Source of the DNA: Micromonospora craniellae
Lineage (GTDB): Bacteria > Actinomycetota > Actinomycetes > Mycobacteriales > Micromonosporaceae
Length of the DNA: 64,000 nucleotides
NCBI RefSeq assembly: GCF_014764405.1
Contig: NZ_CP061725.1
Coordinates: 2,728,001 to 2,792,000 of the forward strand
Direction of reading: 5' to 3'
Shown: in pieces, positions 16,358 to 25,239 of the stretch
How the letters are laid out: the number at the start of each line of letters is the position of its first letter
Numbering within the stretch: position 1 is the stretch's first letter
The notes under the pieces: model-generated
What the model was told of the DNA's origin: nothing
What the model saw: only the letters and a program-made list of their open reading frames with translations
Database searches by the model: none
Translations under genes and position numbers: made by a program

Positions 16358-17728
16358 GTGGCCACAGCTCAACCCGCAGTGCAGACGGATTCGCTCGGAT
16401 CCAGGCGAAACGAATGGATTCTGGTCACCTTCACGGGCACCACGAACATCGCCGACGCGGTGGCCCGGATCGCTCTCCCGTTGCTCGCCGCTCAGATCAG
16501 CCGCTCACCCGTCGTGGTCACCGCCGTCGCGGCCATCATGAGCCTGCCGTGGCTGGTAGCCGCGCTGCACGTCGGGGTGCTCGTTGACCGGATGGACCGG
16601 CGGTCTCTGCTGATGGGCGCCGAGATCGCCCGAATGCTCTCCATCGGCGCGCTTCTCGTCGCCGTGCTCGCCGCAAGCCCGACCCTGGCGTTGATCTACG
16701 CCGCCGCCCTGGTCATCGGCCTGGCTGACGTGGTGGCCGGCATCGCCGGAGTCTCAATCGTCCCGTCGGCCGTGCCGAAACACCGGTGGGAAACCGCCAA
16801 CGCGCGGATCACGGCCCTGGAATACCTGTTCAACGGCTTCGCCGGGCAGCCGATCGGCGGCTTCCTGGTGGCAGTCGGATTCGGCCTGGCACTCAGTGTC
16901 ACCGGCTTCGCCTACGTGGCCGGCGCGGTCTTGCTGCTCCTGCTGGTCGGTAACTTCAAGGTGGCGGCCACCACCCGCAAGCGTTCGGTCAACGAGGACA
17001 TCCGCGACGGCCTCCAGTACCTCTGGCGGCACCGGCTGCTCCGGACGATGGCGCTGCTCATCGCGATCATGGCCGGCTGCTGGGCCGCCTGGCTCGCCCT
17101 CATCCCGGTCTACGCCGTCGGCGGCCCGCTGGGGCTCGACGAACGGCAGTACGGCTTCCTGCTCACCTGCCTCGGCGCGGGCGGGGTGATCGGCACCGTC
17201 ATCGTCGGGCCCGTCAACCGGTGGATCGGCCGGCGCTGGTCGATGTTCACCGACATCGTCGGTGCCTTCGCCCTCGTGGCGGCCCCCGCGCTGCTGCCCG
17301 CCGCGCCGTCCAGCGCCTGGGTTATCGGCGCTGCGGCGTTCATCGCTGGTGCCGGCGGCACGATGTGGACGGTCAACGCGCGGTTCATCACGCAGTCGCT
17401 GGTGCCGGCCGACATGCTCGGTCGATTCAGCGCGGCGAGCCGCCTCGTGGCCTGGGGAATGACTCCGGTCGCCGCAATCCTCGCCGGCATCCTCGCTCAG
17501 GTCTTCTCCTACCAGGTGGCGTACGGCTTCTTCGCGGTGCTCTGCGTATTGCTGATCTACCCGTTCTTCAAGGTGGTCACCCGTGAGCGGATCGCGGAGG
17601 TCGACGGCCCGGCCGAGCCGGCCGACGCCCCGGTGCCCCGCGGGGGCCCAGACGGGGATGGCAGCGCAGGCACTGCCGACGACGGCGGGGACCTGCCGGA
17701 GGCGGCAACGACCGGCGGCTCCCGGTGA
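16358..17728 (+). CDS. MFS exporter
   Basis: This 456-residue integral membrane protein has about twelve hydrophobic segments and a short charged N-terminus. The loop after the second segment, VDRMDRRSLLMGAEIAR, is typical of the drug/siderophore exporter branch of the MFS. The C-terminus is a Pro/Gly/Asp-rich tail. GTG 16358 follows GTGAGGGATT. The gene is the first of the rightward operon and overlaps the adenylation gene by 4 bp. It probably exports the cluster's product and gives self-protection (inference). Confidence 0.85.
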   Translation: MATAQPAVQTDSLGSRRNEWILVTFTGTTNIADAVARIALPLLAAQISRSPVVVTAVAAIMSLPWLVAALHVGVLVDRMDRRSLLMGAEIARMLSIGALLVAVLAASPTLALIYAAALVIGLADVVAGIAGVSIVPSAVPKHRWETANARITALEYLFNGFAGQPIGGFLVAVGFGLALSVTGFAYVAGAVLLLLLVGNFKVAATTRKRSVNEDIRDGLQYLWRHRLLRTMALLIAIMAGCWAAWLALIPVYAVGGPLGLDERQYGFLLTCLGAGGVIGTVIVGPVNRWIGRRWSMFTDIVGAFALVAAPALLPAAPSSAWVIGAAAFIAGAGGTMWTVNARFITQSLVPADMLGRFSAASRLVAWGMTPVAAILAGILAQVFSYQVAYGFFAVLCVLLIYPFFKVVTRERIAEVDGPAEPADAPVPRGGPDGDGSAGTADDGGDLPEAATTGGSR

Positions 17729-19269
17729 GCACGGCCAGCCCGACTCTCTACCAGGGGTTCACCGACACCGTCCGCCGGCATCCCGACGCCCCGGCCCTGC
17801 GTGTCGCCGGGCACGAGCTCACGTACGCCGAACTCCTGGACCGGGTCGAGCGGCTGGCCGGCCGGCTGGTCGACCTGCACGGTCACCCGCCCCGGGTCGT
17901 CGGGCTCTGTGCGTCGCGCAGCCTCGCGGCGTACGTCGGCTACCTCGCCACGCAGCGACTGGCGGCGACCGTCGTACCGCTCGGCCCCGACACGCCGGCG
18001 GAACGGATCCGGCGCACCTGCGCCCACGCCGGGGTGGACGCCCTGCTCGCAGACGACGCCGGCCGGCGGGTGGCCGACGAGGCGGCCGAGCCCATCCGTG
18101 TCCTGCATCTGCCCGACACCCCTGAGCACCGCTGGTACGACGTGCCGGCCGAGCGGTGGACGCAGGCGTACACCGGCGGCCCCGACGACGTCGCCTACAC
18201 CCTGTTCACCTCCGGCTCCACCGGCACGCCCAAGGGGGTGCCGGTCCGGCACCGCAACCTGATTCCCTACCTCGCGCACTCCGTCGAGGTCTACCAGGTG
18301 GGCCCGGGCTCGCGGTTGTCGCAGACCTTCGAGCTGACCTTCGACCCGTCGGTGTTCGACATGTTCGTCGCCTGGCTGTCCGGGGCGCTGCTGGTAGTCG
18401 CCGCGCCCAGCGACGCCCTGGCCCCCGTCCGCTACGTCAACGACAACGGGCTCACCCACTGGTTCTCCGTACCGTCGGTGGTCTCCCTGGCCCGTCGCCT
18501 GCGCAGCCTGCGGCCCGGCAGCATGCCGGGTCTGCGCTGGAGCCTCTTCGCCGGCGAGCAGCTCACCCTTACACAGGCGCGGACATGGGCGGACGCCGCG
18601 CCGGGCAGCATCCTGGAGAACCTGTACGGGCCGACCGAACTCACCGTCACCTGCACCCGCTACCAACTCCCCGCCGATCCGGCGCGCTGGCCTCGCACCA
18701 GCAACGACACCGTGCCGATCGGGCGGATCCACCCGCACCTGGAGGGGGTTCTGCTGGCAGCCGCCGGGGACGACGGCGAGCTCTGCGTACGGGGCAGCCA
18801 GCGGTTCGACGGCTACCTCGACCCCGCGCAGAACCACGGCCGGTTCGTCGAGCACGACGGTCACCGGACGACCTCGGTCGACGGCCCGCCCGGCCCGATG
18901 AGCTGGTATCGGACGGGGGACCGTGTCCGACGGGAGGACGGCGAACTGGTCCACCTGGGCCGGCTCGACGACCAGGTCAAGATCCACGGATACCGGATCG
19001 AGCTGGGCGAGATCGAGTCCGTCCTGCGCCGGCATCCGGGCGTGCACGAAGTCGTCGTCCTGGCGCTGCCCACCGTCGCCGGGGAGGTCGAGCTGCACGC
19101 GCTCTACACCTGCGACACAGTGACGGAGCCGGAGCTGGCCGCGCTGGTGGCCGACCACCTGCCGCCCTACATGGCGCCGGCCCGGTACCACCGGGTTGAG
19201 TTCTTCCCGGTCAACGCGAACGGCAAGGTCGACCGTCGGCGGCTCGCAGACGACGTCGGGCTGGTTTGA
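17725..19269 (+). CDS. Stand-alone NRPS-type adenylation enzyme
   Basis: The 514-residue protein has core motifs LFTSGSTGTPKGVPV (A3), NLYGPTELTVTC (A5), YRTGDRV (A7), GRLDDQVKIHGYRIE (A8) and NANGKVDRRRL (A10). Asp in TFDPSVFDMFV is the alpha-amino-group contact, so an alpha-amino acid is expected. No carrier domain is attached, so it should load one of the free carriers in trans. This is the third adenylating activity of the cluster besides the NRPS A domain and the ligase at 5161-6660. GTG 17725 overlaps the exporter stop. Confidence 0.88.
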   Translation: MSTASPTLYQGFTDTVRRHPDAPALRVAGHELTYAELLDRVERLAGRLVDLHGHPPRVVGLCASRSLAAYVGYLATQRLAATVVPLGPDTPAERIRRTCAHAGVDALLADDAGRRVADEAAEPIRVLHLPDTPEHRWYDVPAERWTQAYTGGPDDVAYTLFTSGSTGTPKGVPVRHRNLIPYLAHSVEVYQVGPGSRLSQTFELTFDPSVFDMFVAWLSGALLVVAAPSDALAPVRYVNDNGLTHWFSVPSVVSLARRLRSLRPGSMPGLRWSLFAGEQLTLTQARTWADAAPGSILENLYGPTELTVTCTRYQLPADPARWPRTSNDTVPIGRIHPHLEGVLLAAAGDDGELCVRGSQRFDGYLDPAQNHGRFVEHDGHRTTSVDGPPGPMSWYRTGDRVRREDGELVHLGRLDDQVKIHGYRIELGEIESVLRRHPGVHEVVVLALPTVAGEVELHALYTCDTVTEPELAALVADHLPPYMAPARYHRVEFFPVNANGKVDRRRLADDVGLV

Positions 19270-19309
19270 GCGGCAGCGCCCCCGAAGTTCACGAATCGAG
19301 AGAGCAGAG

Positions 19310-21295
19310 ATGCCCATCCCACGGCACGCACCACCCGCCCGCCTACGTTTCCGGTTGATCGGGCCGGTGGAGTTCCACGATGGTGTCCAGTGGCGGGGGA
19401 TCGGCTCGGCGAAACAGCGCGCCCTGCTGACGATGCTGTTGCTCAAGGCCGACCAGGTGGTCTCGCTCGAACAACTGGTCGCCGAACTCTGGGACGACCA
19501 ACCGCCGGCCTCGGCCAGCGGCCTCGTCGCCGGTTACGCGTGGCGGCTGCGCCGCGCCCTCGACGACCGCGACGGCCAGTTCCTGACCACCCGCAGCCCC
19601 GGCTATCGGCTGGTGGTCGCCCCGGAGACGATCGACATCGGCGAGTGCGAACGGCTGATCCGGCAGGCCCACGCCGATCTCGCGGCCGGCCTGCCGGAAG
19701 CCGCCGTCGAAGGGTTTGACGCGGCGCTGGCGCTGTGGCGCGGCGTCCCACTGGCCGATGTCCGGCCGACTCCGCTGGTGATGGCCGAGGTGGCCCGACT
19801 GGAGGAGACCCGGATCGCCGCGATCGAGGCCCGCATCGGTGCCGAGCTGGAACTGGGCCGGCACAGCATGCTGCTGCCGGAACTCAAGGTGCTCGTCGGC
19901 CAGCACCCCCTACGGGAGGGCCTGCACGCCCACCTGATGACCGCCCTGTACCGCGACGGGCAGCAGGCGGTCGCCCTGGGCGCGTACCGGGACCTGCGTC
20001 GGCTGTTGGTGGACGAGCTGGGCATCGAACCCAGCGAGTCGCTGCGGGAGCTGGAACAACGGATCCTGCGCAACGACCCGTCGCTGCGGCTGCACCACCC
20101 CGGGGCCCGTCCGCCTGCCCGAGTCGCCACGTCGAGCCCGCAGGCCTCCCGGATCCCCGCTGACCCGGTGACTTTGCACGGGCGGGGCTCCGAGCTGGCG
20201 CGGCTGGTCGGCGGGGTGCGGTCCGGGCGGCTCGGCGTGGTCCAGGGCCTGGCCGGCGCGGGGAAGACCGCCCTGGCCGTACGCGCCGCCTACGAGTTGG
20301 CTGCGGAGTACCCGGACGGGCTGGTGTTCGTACCCATGGGCGGGGGGATGCCCGACGGGCCGGCGGAGGCCGCCTGGGCGGTGCGGGTCCTTGCCGAGAC
20401 GATCGGACCTTCACCGACGAGCAACCACCCCGCGTGGAGCTGGTCGACCTTGCTGACCGGCCGTCGGGTTGTGGTTGTCCTCGACGACGTGGCGACCGCC
20501 GCGCAAGTAAGTGTGCTCGGGCCGGTGCCGGCCGGCAGCGCCCTGATCGTCACCTCGCGATCCGGGATGACCACTCTCGACGGTGCCGTCCGGGTCTCGG
20601 TCGGTTCGCTCGACCTCGAGGACGCACTCGACATGCTCCGCTACCACCTCGGCACCGAGCGGGTGGACGCCGCGCCCGAGGCGGCACGGACGCTGGTGCG
20701 GCGCTGTGACGCGTTGCCCCTGGCCCTGCGGATCGCGGCCGCCCGGCTGGCGACCCGGCACAACTGGTCCCTCGCGGCCTTCGCCGCCCGGCTGGCCGAT
20801 CCCGCTGGTCGCCTCGACGCTCTGGTCTGCGAGTCGATGGCGATGAGGGATTGTCTCGCCTGCGCAGTGCGGGTCCTGGCCCGATACGGCGACAGCGACG
20901 GTCTGGCGCTGCGTGCGCTGCGCCTGCTCAGCCAATTGGACCGGTGCACGGTCAGTGTGCCTAACCTCGCCGCGCTGTTGGGGCTGCCTCCGGCCGTCGC
21001 CGAGGTTGCCGCCGAACGCATGGTCGACGCGGGTCTCGCTGAGGCACTGCCGGATGGCCGTTACCGCACCACCGAAGTCGTCCGGGCCTATGTCCGTGAG
21101 CTGGGTGGCGGCCCGGAGTGTGAGCGGGCCGTCGCTTCGTCGCCCAACTGCCCGCCGCGATCGCCCGGCAGCGCCGGTGTTCCCGGGGCATCCGCCCACG
21201 GCAGTGGTGACGTGGGGCCCGGTCAACGGCCCGTGGTGCAGCGGCCTGGATTTCGGCCGCCGGTCAGGCGACGGCGATCGCCTCGATCTCGATGA
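19310..21295 (+). CDS. SARP-family transcriptional activator with NB-ARC ATPase domain
   Basis: The 661-residue protein has an OmpR-like winged helix (about 15-95), a bacterial transcriptional activator domain (about 100-245, with LREGLHAHLMTALYRDG), then an NB-ARC ATPase with Walker A GLAGAGKTALAV near 312-323 and VVVVLDDV. It ends soon after a winged-helix-like segment. AfsR-type relatives continue into TPR repeats, which are absent, and the last 60 residues are low-complexity Pro/Arg/Gly. The 3' end overlaps the convergent RidA gene by 32 bp, consistent with truncation or frameshift. It likely activates this cluster. ATG 19310 is preceded by GAGAGAGCAGAG. Confidence 0.83.
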   Translation: MPIPRHAPPARLRFRLIGPVEFHDGVQWRGIGSAKQRALLTMLLLKADQVVSLEQLVAELWDDQPPASASGLVAGYAWRLRRALDDRDGQFLTTRSPGYRLVVAPETIDIGECERLIRQAHADLAAGLPEAAVEGFDAALALWRGVPLADVRPTPLVMAEVARLEETRIAAIEARIGAELELGRHSMLLPELKVLVGQHPLREGLHAHLMTALYRDGQQAVALGAYRDLRRLLVDELGIEPSESLRELEQRILRNDPSLRLHHPGARPPARVATSSPQASRIPADPVTLHGRGSELARLVGGVRSGRLGVVQGLAGAGKTALAVRAAYELAAEYPDGLVFVPMGGGMPDGPAEAAWAVRVLAETIGPSPTSNHPAWSWSTLLTGRRVVVVLDDVATAAQVSVLGPVPAGSALIVTSRSGMTTLDGAVRVSVGSLDLEDALDMLRYHLGTERVDAAPEAARTLVRRCDALPLALRIAAARLATRHNWSLAAFAARLADPAGRLDALVCESMAMRDCLACAVRVLARYGDSDGLALRALRLLSQLDRCTVSVPNLAALLGLPPAVAEVAAERMVDAGLAEALPDGRYRTTEVVRAYVRELGGGPECERAVASSPNCPPRSPGSAGVPGASAHGSGDVGPGQRPVVQRPGFRPPVRRRRSPRSR

Positions 21296-21659
21296 TCCAC
21301 TTCGGGTCGAAGATTCCGGCGACGATCACCGTCAGGGCCGGATGGTGCGCGCCGAGCACCTCGTTGCGGACCTTGGTGTTGACCTCGGCATGCTGGCGGT
21401 CGGCCAGAAAGGTAGTGACCTTAATCAGGTTCTCGACACCCATGCCGGCGTCGGCGAGCACGGCCCGGATGTTGTCCCAGACCAGTCGGCACTGCGCCTC
21501 GGGGCTGGACGGGACCTGGCCGTCCCTGGTCTGGGGAATCTGCCCGCTGATGAACAGCATCCGTCCGGCGGTCTGCACCTCCAACGCGTTGTGGTAACCG
21601 CCCGTGGCCTCCGGTACCGACTCGGGGTTGATCGGCCTCATCTGCATGGTCTCGATCAC
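21264..21659 (-). CDS. RidA/YjgF-family protein without the canonical arginine
   Basis: This 131-residue protein has the RidA trimer fold pattern: LFISGQIPQTRDGQVP, VTTFLADRQHAEVN and a C-terminal EIEAIAVA. Active RidA imine deaminases use an arginine in the PxRS/T segment before the last strand; here that segment reads HHPALTVIVAG with Leu-Thr instead. It may bind a pathway metabolite without deaminating enamines. GTG 21659 has AAAGGA 8 nt upstream. It faces the SARP gene, and membership of the biosynthetic cluster is possible but unproven. Confidence 0.85.
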   Translation of the reverse strand: MIETMQMRPINPESVPEATGGYHNALEVQTAGRMLFISGQIPQTRDGQVPSSPEAQCRLVWDNIRAVLADAGMGVENLIKVTTFLADRQHAEVNTKVRNEVLGAHHPALTVIVAGIFDPKWIIEIEAIAVA

Positions 21660-22195
21660 GGTGAAGTCCTTTCGATTGTCCGCGGATTCCGGATTTCGGC
21701 CTGTGACTTTAGTCTACGGGTCGGTCCGGTGGTCCCGATCCCGGTCGGTCAGGGTGCGCGTCGTTCAGGCCCCTCACCGGTACCCGGACGGGGGTGGGCG
21801 TACCCGCGGGGGTATTGGCGTCGAGCCGCCTGGCGCAGTCCGCGGGCGTCCACTCGGGGCCGATTCGGTCAACTGCTGAGTCGGCTGTTGCGCACGGCGG
21901 GGGCCGACGTTGTGTGCGGCCCGGGCGGTTGGCTGTGGCCCTGGTCGACGCAGGTCGCGTGTATCCGGTCGAGTGCTTGCGTCATGGCAGTTTGTGCTGG
22001 GTGCCGCGGTGAGCGGCGGCGGTCTCATCGCGTGGGCGTCCCGCGCGGCCCCGGGCTGCACTGTACGGCCTGAACGGCGCGCCGTTCCTGTCAGCGCCCG
22101 TTGTCGCCTTCGGCGGTGTGGTCACCGCTGGTGTGTGGGGCTGGACCTCAACCCACAGCATCAACGCTGACTCTGTCAGAGGAGGGCGGCGAGCG
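21660..22195. other. Gene-free stretch between biosynthetic cluster and mobile region
   Basis: This 536-bp stretch has no open frame with a credible start, composition or family match. Near its right end, 22168-22178 contains the small palindrome CTCTGTCAGAG, which resembles the TGTCA/TGACA motifs found throughout the mobile region. The boundary of the element is probably here, but I could not find a duplicated attachment core. Confidence 0.5.
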
Positions 22196-24271
22196 TCACG
22201 GTGTGCTCGTCGTAGGTGTCGCGGACACCAACGGCGGTGCCGCCCAAGCGGCGCCGCTGCCAGCCGGATCGCCCTGAAGCGCCGCGTGCGTCGATCTGGG
22301 CTCGCCACGCGCCCGTCGTCCAGGTGGTCGGGTGCCGCAGTGGTCCCAGAACGCGCCCCGCTCGTCATCGTCGCGCCAGGCCGTCCAGATCTCAGTCGCC
22401 AGCACGGGCGGTCCGGACGGACGAACCAGGTCGTCGACTGAGGGCCCCAGTGGCCCACCCGCACCGAACGCCCCATAATCGTACAGGTCGTCTTCTTCCT
22501 CGTCGAGGTCGGCCAGTTCGGCCGGGTCGGTGGTGCACAGGGCGTGCTCGGCGTCGGAGGAGATCGACTCGAAGCTGGTCCTGTTCACCCCGGAGATCAA
22601 CAAGCCGTGGCCGCGGCGGGCCGCCAGCAGCAGCCGCCGCTCGCCGTCGGTGAGCCCGAAGGCCTCGCCGACGGCGTCGATGGCCTGCGGTGCCTGCCGC
22701 AGCAGCACCTGGGTGGCGGCGTTGGACACCACGGCCTGGCCGAGGTCGGTGCCCAGCACGTCGGCGGCGTCCTGGGTGACGACGGTCAGCCCGGCGTTGC
22801 GCTTGCGGGCCGCCTTCGACATGCGGAACAGGAAGCGGGCGCCTTCGCCGTCGCGCATCAGCAGCCACGCCTCGTCGACCACCACGAGCCGCCGCCGCGT
22901 GGGGCGGTGCGGGGCGTCGACCGTGCGCCAGATCGCGTCCAGGGCGAGCAGGGTGCCGACGGTGCGCAGTTCGTCGGGCAGGTGCCGCAGCGACCACACG
23001 ACCAGGTGCCCGACGGGGGCCTGGGTGGTGGGTGCGTCGAACAGGTCGGCGAAGCTGCCCTGCACCCACGGCGCGAGCCGGGCGGCCAGCGTCGCGGCGG
23101 CAGGGTCGTCGTCGGCGCGCAGCGTCGCGGTGAGGTCGCGCAGCAGCGGCGCGGGCCGGTGGTGGGTGGCCGGGTCAGCGGTTATCCCGGCGGCCCGGTA
23201 GGTGGCGAGGATCGCCCGGTCCAGCGCGGCGCGTTCCGCCGGTGGCGGCTGGTGGCCGAGCAGCACGCTGATGAGGGTGTGCAGGAACAGCCCGCGGCGG
23301 GTCAGGACGTCGGGGCGCCGGTCGCCGGCCGGCAGGTCGAGTGGGTTGATCTTCACGCCGGGCAGTCCCAACCGGACGATGCTGCCGCCGACCGCGTCGG
23401 CGAGTCGCAGGTACTCGTCCTCGGGGTCCACCACCGCGACCTGCACACCCTGGTAGAGGTTGCGCAGGACCTCCAGCTTGACGAAGTACGACTTCCCGGC
23501 CCCGGAGCGGGCCAGGACGATCGAGTTGTGGTTGTCCTGCGTCCAGCGGTCCCACCAGACGATCCCCGAACTGTCGGGGTTGACGCCGTAGAGGACACCG
23601 CCGGTGGCCGGCGGGTCGCCGGGCAGCGGAGCGGGCAGGTCCGGGCTCGACAGGGGAAAGGCGGCGGCGAGGGCCTGGGTGTCCATGGTGCGCAGCATCC
23701 GCAGCCCGTCCGTGGCCAGGGGCAGGGTGGTGGTCCAGCCGGGAAGCTGCCGCCAGGTCGCGGGCTGCACCTCCAGCAGGGTGGACGCGGCGGCGGCCCG
23801 GACCTGCGCGCACGCCTGCAGTAGTTCGTCTTCGGTGCGGGCGTGCACGGTCAGGTACAAGCCGACGCGGAACAGCTTCGCCGCGCCTCGGGCCAGCCGC
23901 TCGGCCAGGTCACCGGCATCCGCAGCGGCGGCATCGACGTAGGGGTCGGCCAGCTTGCCGCGCTCGGAGTCGGCCCGCCGGGACGACTCCAGCCGTGCCC
24001 GCTGCTTGCGCAGCCGCACCGCGGCGATCGGCGCCGGCAGCGGCTCGATGTACAGCGCGAGGTCGAGCCGGCCCGGCCAGGACAGCAGCGGCTCCAGCCA
24101 CGCAGGTCCCACCTCGGCCGGGTATCCGGTCACGACGAGGGTGGCGGCGAAGCCGTCGCCCACGCGCAGCCACCGGGGCGTGACCTCGACGGTGGCCGGC
24201 GCGACCGCCGACGCCAGCGAGCCCCGCTGGGACTGTGCGCTGTCGCCGCCAGACCTTCTCTTCCTGATCAT
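22196..24271 (-). CDS. VirB4/TraC-like conjugation ATPase
   Basis: The 691-residue protein has an N-terminal cytoplasmic domain (about 1-220), then a P-loop ATPase: LARSGAGKSYFVKLEVLRNL near 250-270, DPEDEYLRLADAVGG, and Walker B RLVVVDEAWLLM near 465-476 followed by SKAARKRNAGLTVVTQD. VirB4 proteins power type IV secretion pili. ATG 24271 has a strong GGAGGAAG ribosome site and overlaps the upstream stop. The last 50 residues (Arg/Pro/Thr-rich) do not resemble the family, so the end may be frameshifted or recombined at the element's edge. No VirD4 gene follows. Confidence 0.88.
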   Translation of the reverse strand: MIRKRRSGGDSAQSQRGSLASAVAPATVEVTPRWLRVGDGFAATLVVTGYPAEVGPAWLEPLLSWPGRLDLALYIEPLPAPIAAVRLRKQRARLESSRRADSERGKLADPYVDAAAADAGDLAERLARGAAKLFRVGLYLTVHARTEDELLQACAQVRAAAASTLLEVQPATWRQLPGWTTTLPLATDGLRMLRTMDTQALAAAFPLSSPDLPAPLPGDPPATGGVLYGVNPDSSGIVWWDRWTQDNHNSIVLARSGAGKSYFVKLEVLRNLYQGVQVAVVDPEDEYLRLADAVGGSIVRLGLPGVKINPLDLPAGDRRPDVLTRRGLFLHTLISVLLGHQPPPAERAALDRAILATYRAAGITADPATHHRPAPLLRDLTATLRADDDPAAATLAARLAPWVQGSFADLFDAPTTQAPVGHLVVWSLRHLPDELRTVGTLLALDAIWRTVDAPHRPTRRRLVVVDEAWLLMRDGEGARFLFRMSKAARKRNAGLTVVTQDAADVLGTDLGQAVVSNAATQVLLRQAPQAIDAVGEAFGLTDGERRLLLAARRGHGLLISGVNRTSFESISSDAEHALCTTDPAELADLDEEEDDLYDYGAFGAGGPLGPSVDDLVRPSGPPVLATEIWTAWRDDDERGAFWDHCGTRPPGRRARGEPRSTHAALQGDPAGSGAAWAAPPLVSATPTTSTP

Positions 24272-25239
24272 GGGCTCTTCCTCCTGGTGCGGGTGCGGGT
24301 GGGTGCGGCGGCGGTGATGACGGCGTCGGGTCCGGCCAGGCCGCCGGGACGCGGAGGCCGGTACGGGTCGGCCGCGGAGGCCAGGGCGGCGGTGACCGCA
24401 GTGCCGTCGAGCACCCGTGGGGTAACCCCGAGGCCGGACAGGGCGCGCACGGTGTCGTCGGCGCGGCGCCGCGCGGCGTGGTGGCCGTGCTCGCCCGCGG
24501 CGGTGCGCGTAACGATGAGGACCTGCCGGCGCAGCGGGTCGCGGCGGGCGGCGAGGTCGCCGAGGAACGCGGCGTGATCGCCGCACGCCGCCCGCAGGTG
24601 CGGGTGCGGCTGGGCGTGCGCGGCGGCGGCGAGGGCCCGGCTGTGGGAGGCCAGGTCGACCGGTTGCGCGGACACGACGATCTGCGTCGGGGTCGACAGG
24701 CTGTTGAGCCACCGACCCCAGCCCTCGATCAGCGCCGCCTGCTCACCGGGGGTGCGCAGCGCGAGGTTCACGGTGGTGGTGCCGACGATCGCCGCCCGCG
24801 CACCGCCGAGGCTGACCTCTCCGTCCTCGTCGATGGCGTCGGCGGGCAGCCGCAGCGGCGCCGGCAGCGGCGCCCGGCCGGCCTTGGGGGTCTCGATCCA
24901 GTCCGGCGGTGCGCCAGCGTCGGTCGATGCGGCGGTGGACAGTGATCGGGGTGTGCGGGTGTGGCCGATGGCGTGCAGCAGCCACACATCCATGGACAGG
25001 CCGTCGCGGCGGCCGAGCGCCAAGCCGGTGACCAGCCCGCCGAGCACCACACCGGCGCCGATCAGGACCGGCGCCGGCACGACGCCGTGCAGCGTGCGCC
25101 ACGCGGCGTAGAAGCAGAGCGCGCCAGCGGCGACGATCGCCAACTGGTGGAACGTCAGGCCGTAGGCGACCTTGTCGGGGGCGTCGACGTCGGCGTGCAC
25201 GCGTGCCCTGATCGGCGCTTCGGATTCGGCTCGGGTCAT
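24268..25239 (-). CDS. PrgI-like conjugation membrane protein
   Basis: This 323-residue protein has two hydrophobic segments near residues 30-75 (QLAIVAAGALCFYAAW and VLIGAGVVLGGLVTGLALG) preceded by DVDAPDKVAYGLTFHQ, the pattern of PrgI-family proteins that sit next to VirB4. The remaining 240 residues are cytoplasmic and Ala/Arg-rich and resemble the companion domain found in actinobacterial conjugative elements. ATG 25239 overlaps the upstream stop. It is part of a four-gene secretion operon. Confidence 0.75.
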   Translation of the reverse strand: MTRAESEAPIRARVHADVDAPDKVAYGLTFHQLAIVAAGALCFYAAWRTLHGVVPAPVLIGAGVVLGGLVTGLALGRRDGLSMDVWLLHAIGHTRTPRSLSTAASTDAGAPPDWIETPKAGRAPLPAPLRLPADAIDEDGEVSLGGARAAIVGTTTVNLALRTPGEQAALIEGWGRWLNSLSTPTQIVVSAQPVDLASHSRALAAAAHAQPHPHLRAACGDHAAFLGDLAARRDPLRRQVLIVTRTAAGEHGHHAARRRADDTVRALSGLGVTPRVLDGTAVTAALASAADPYRPPRPGGLAGPDAVITAAAPTRTRTRRKSP

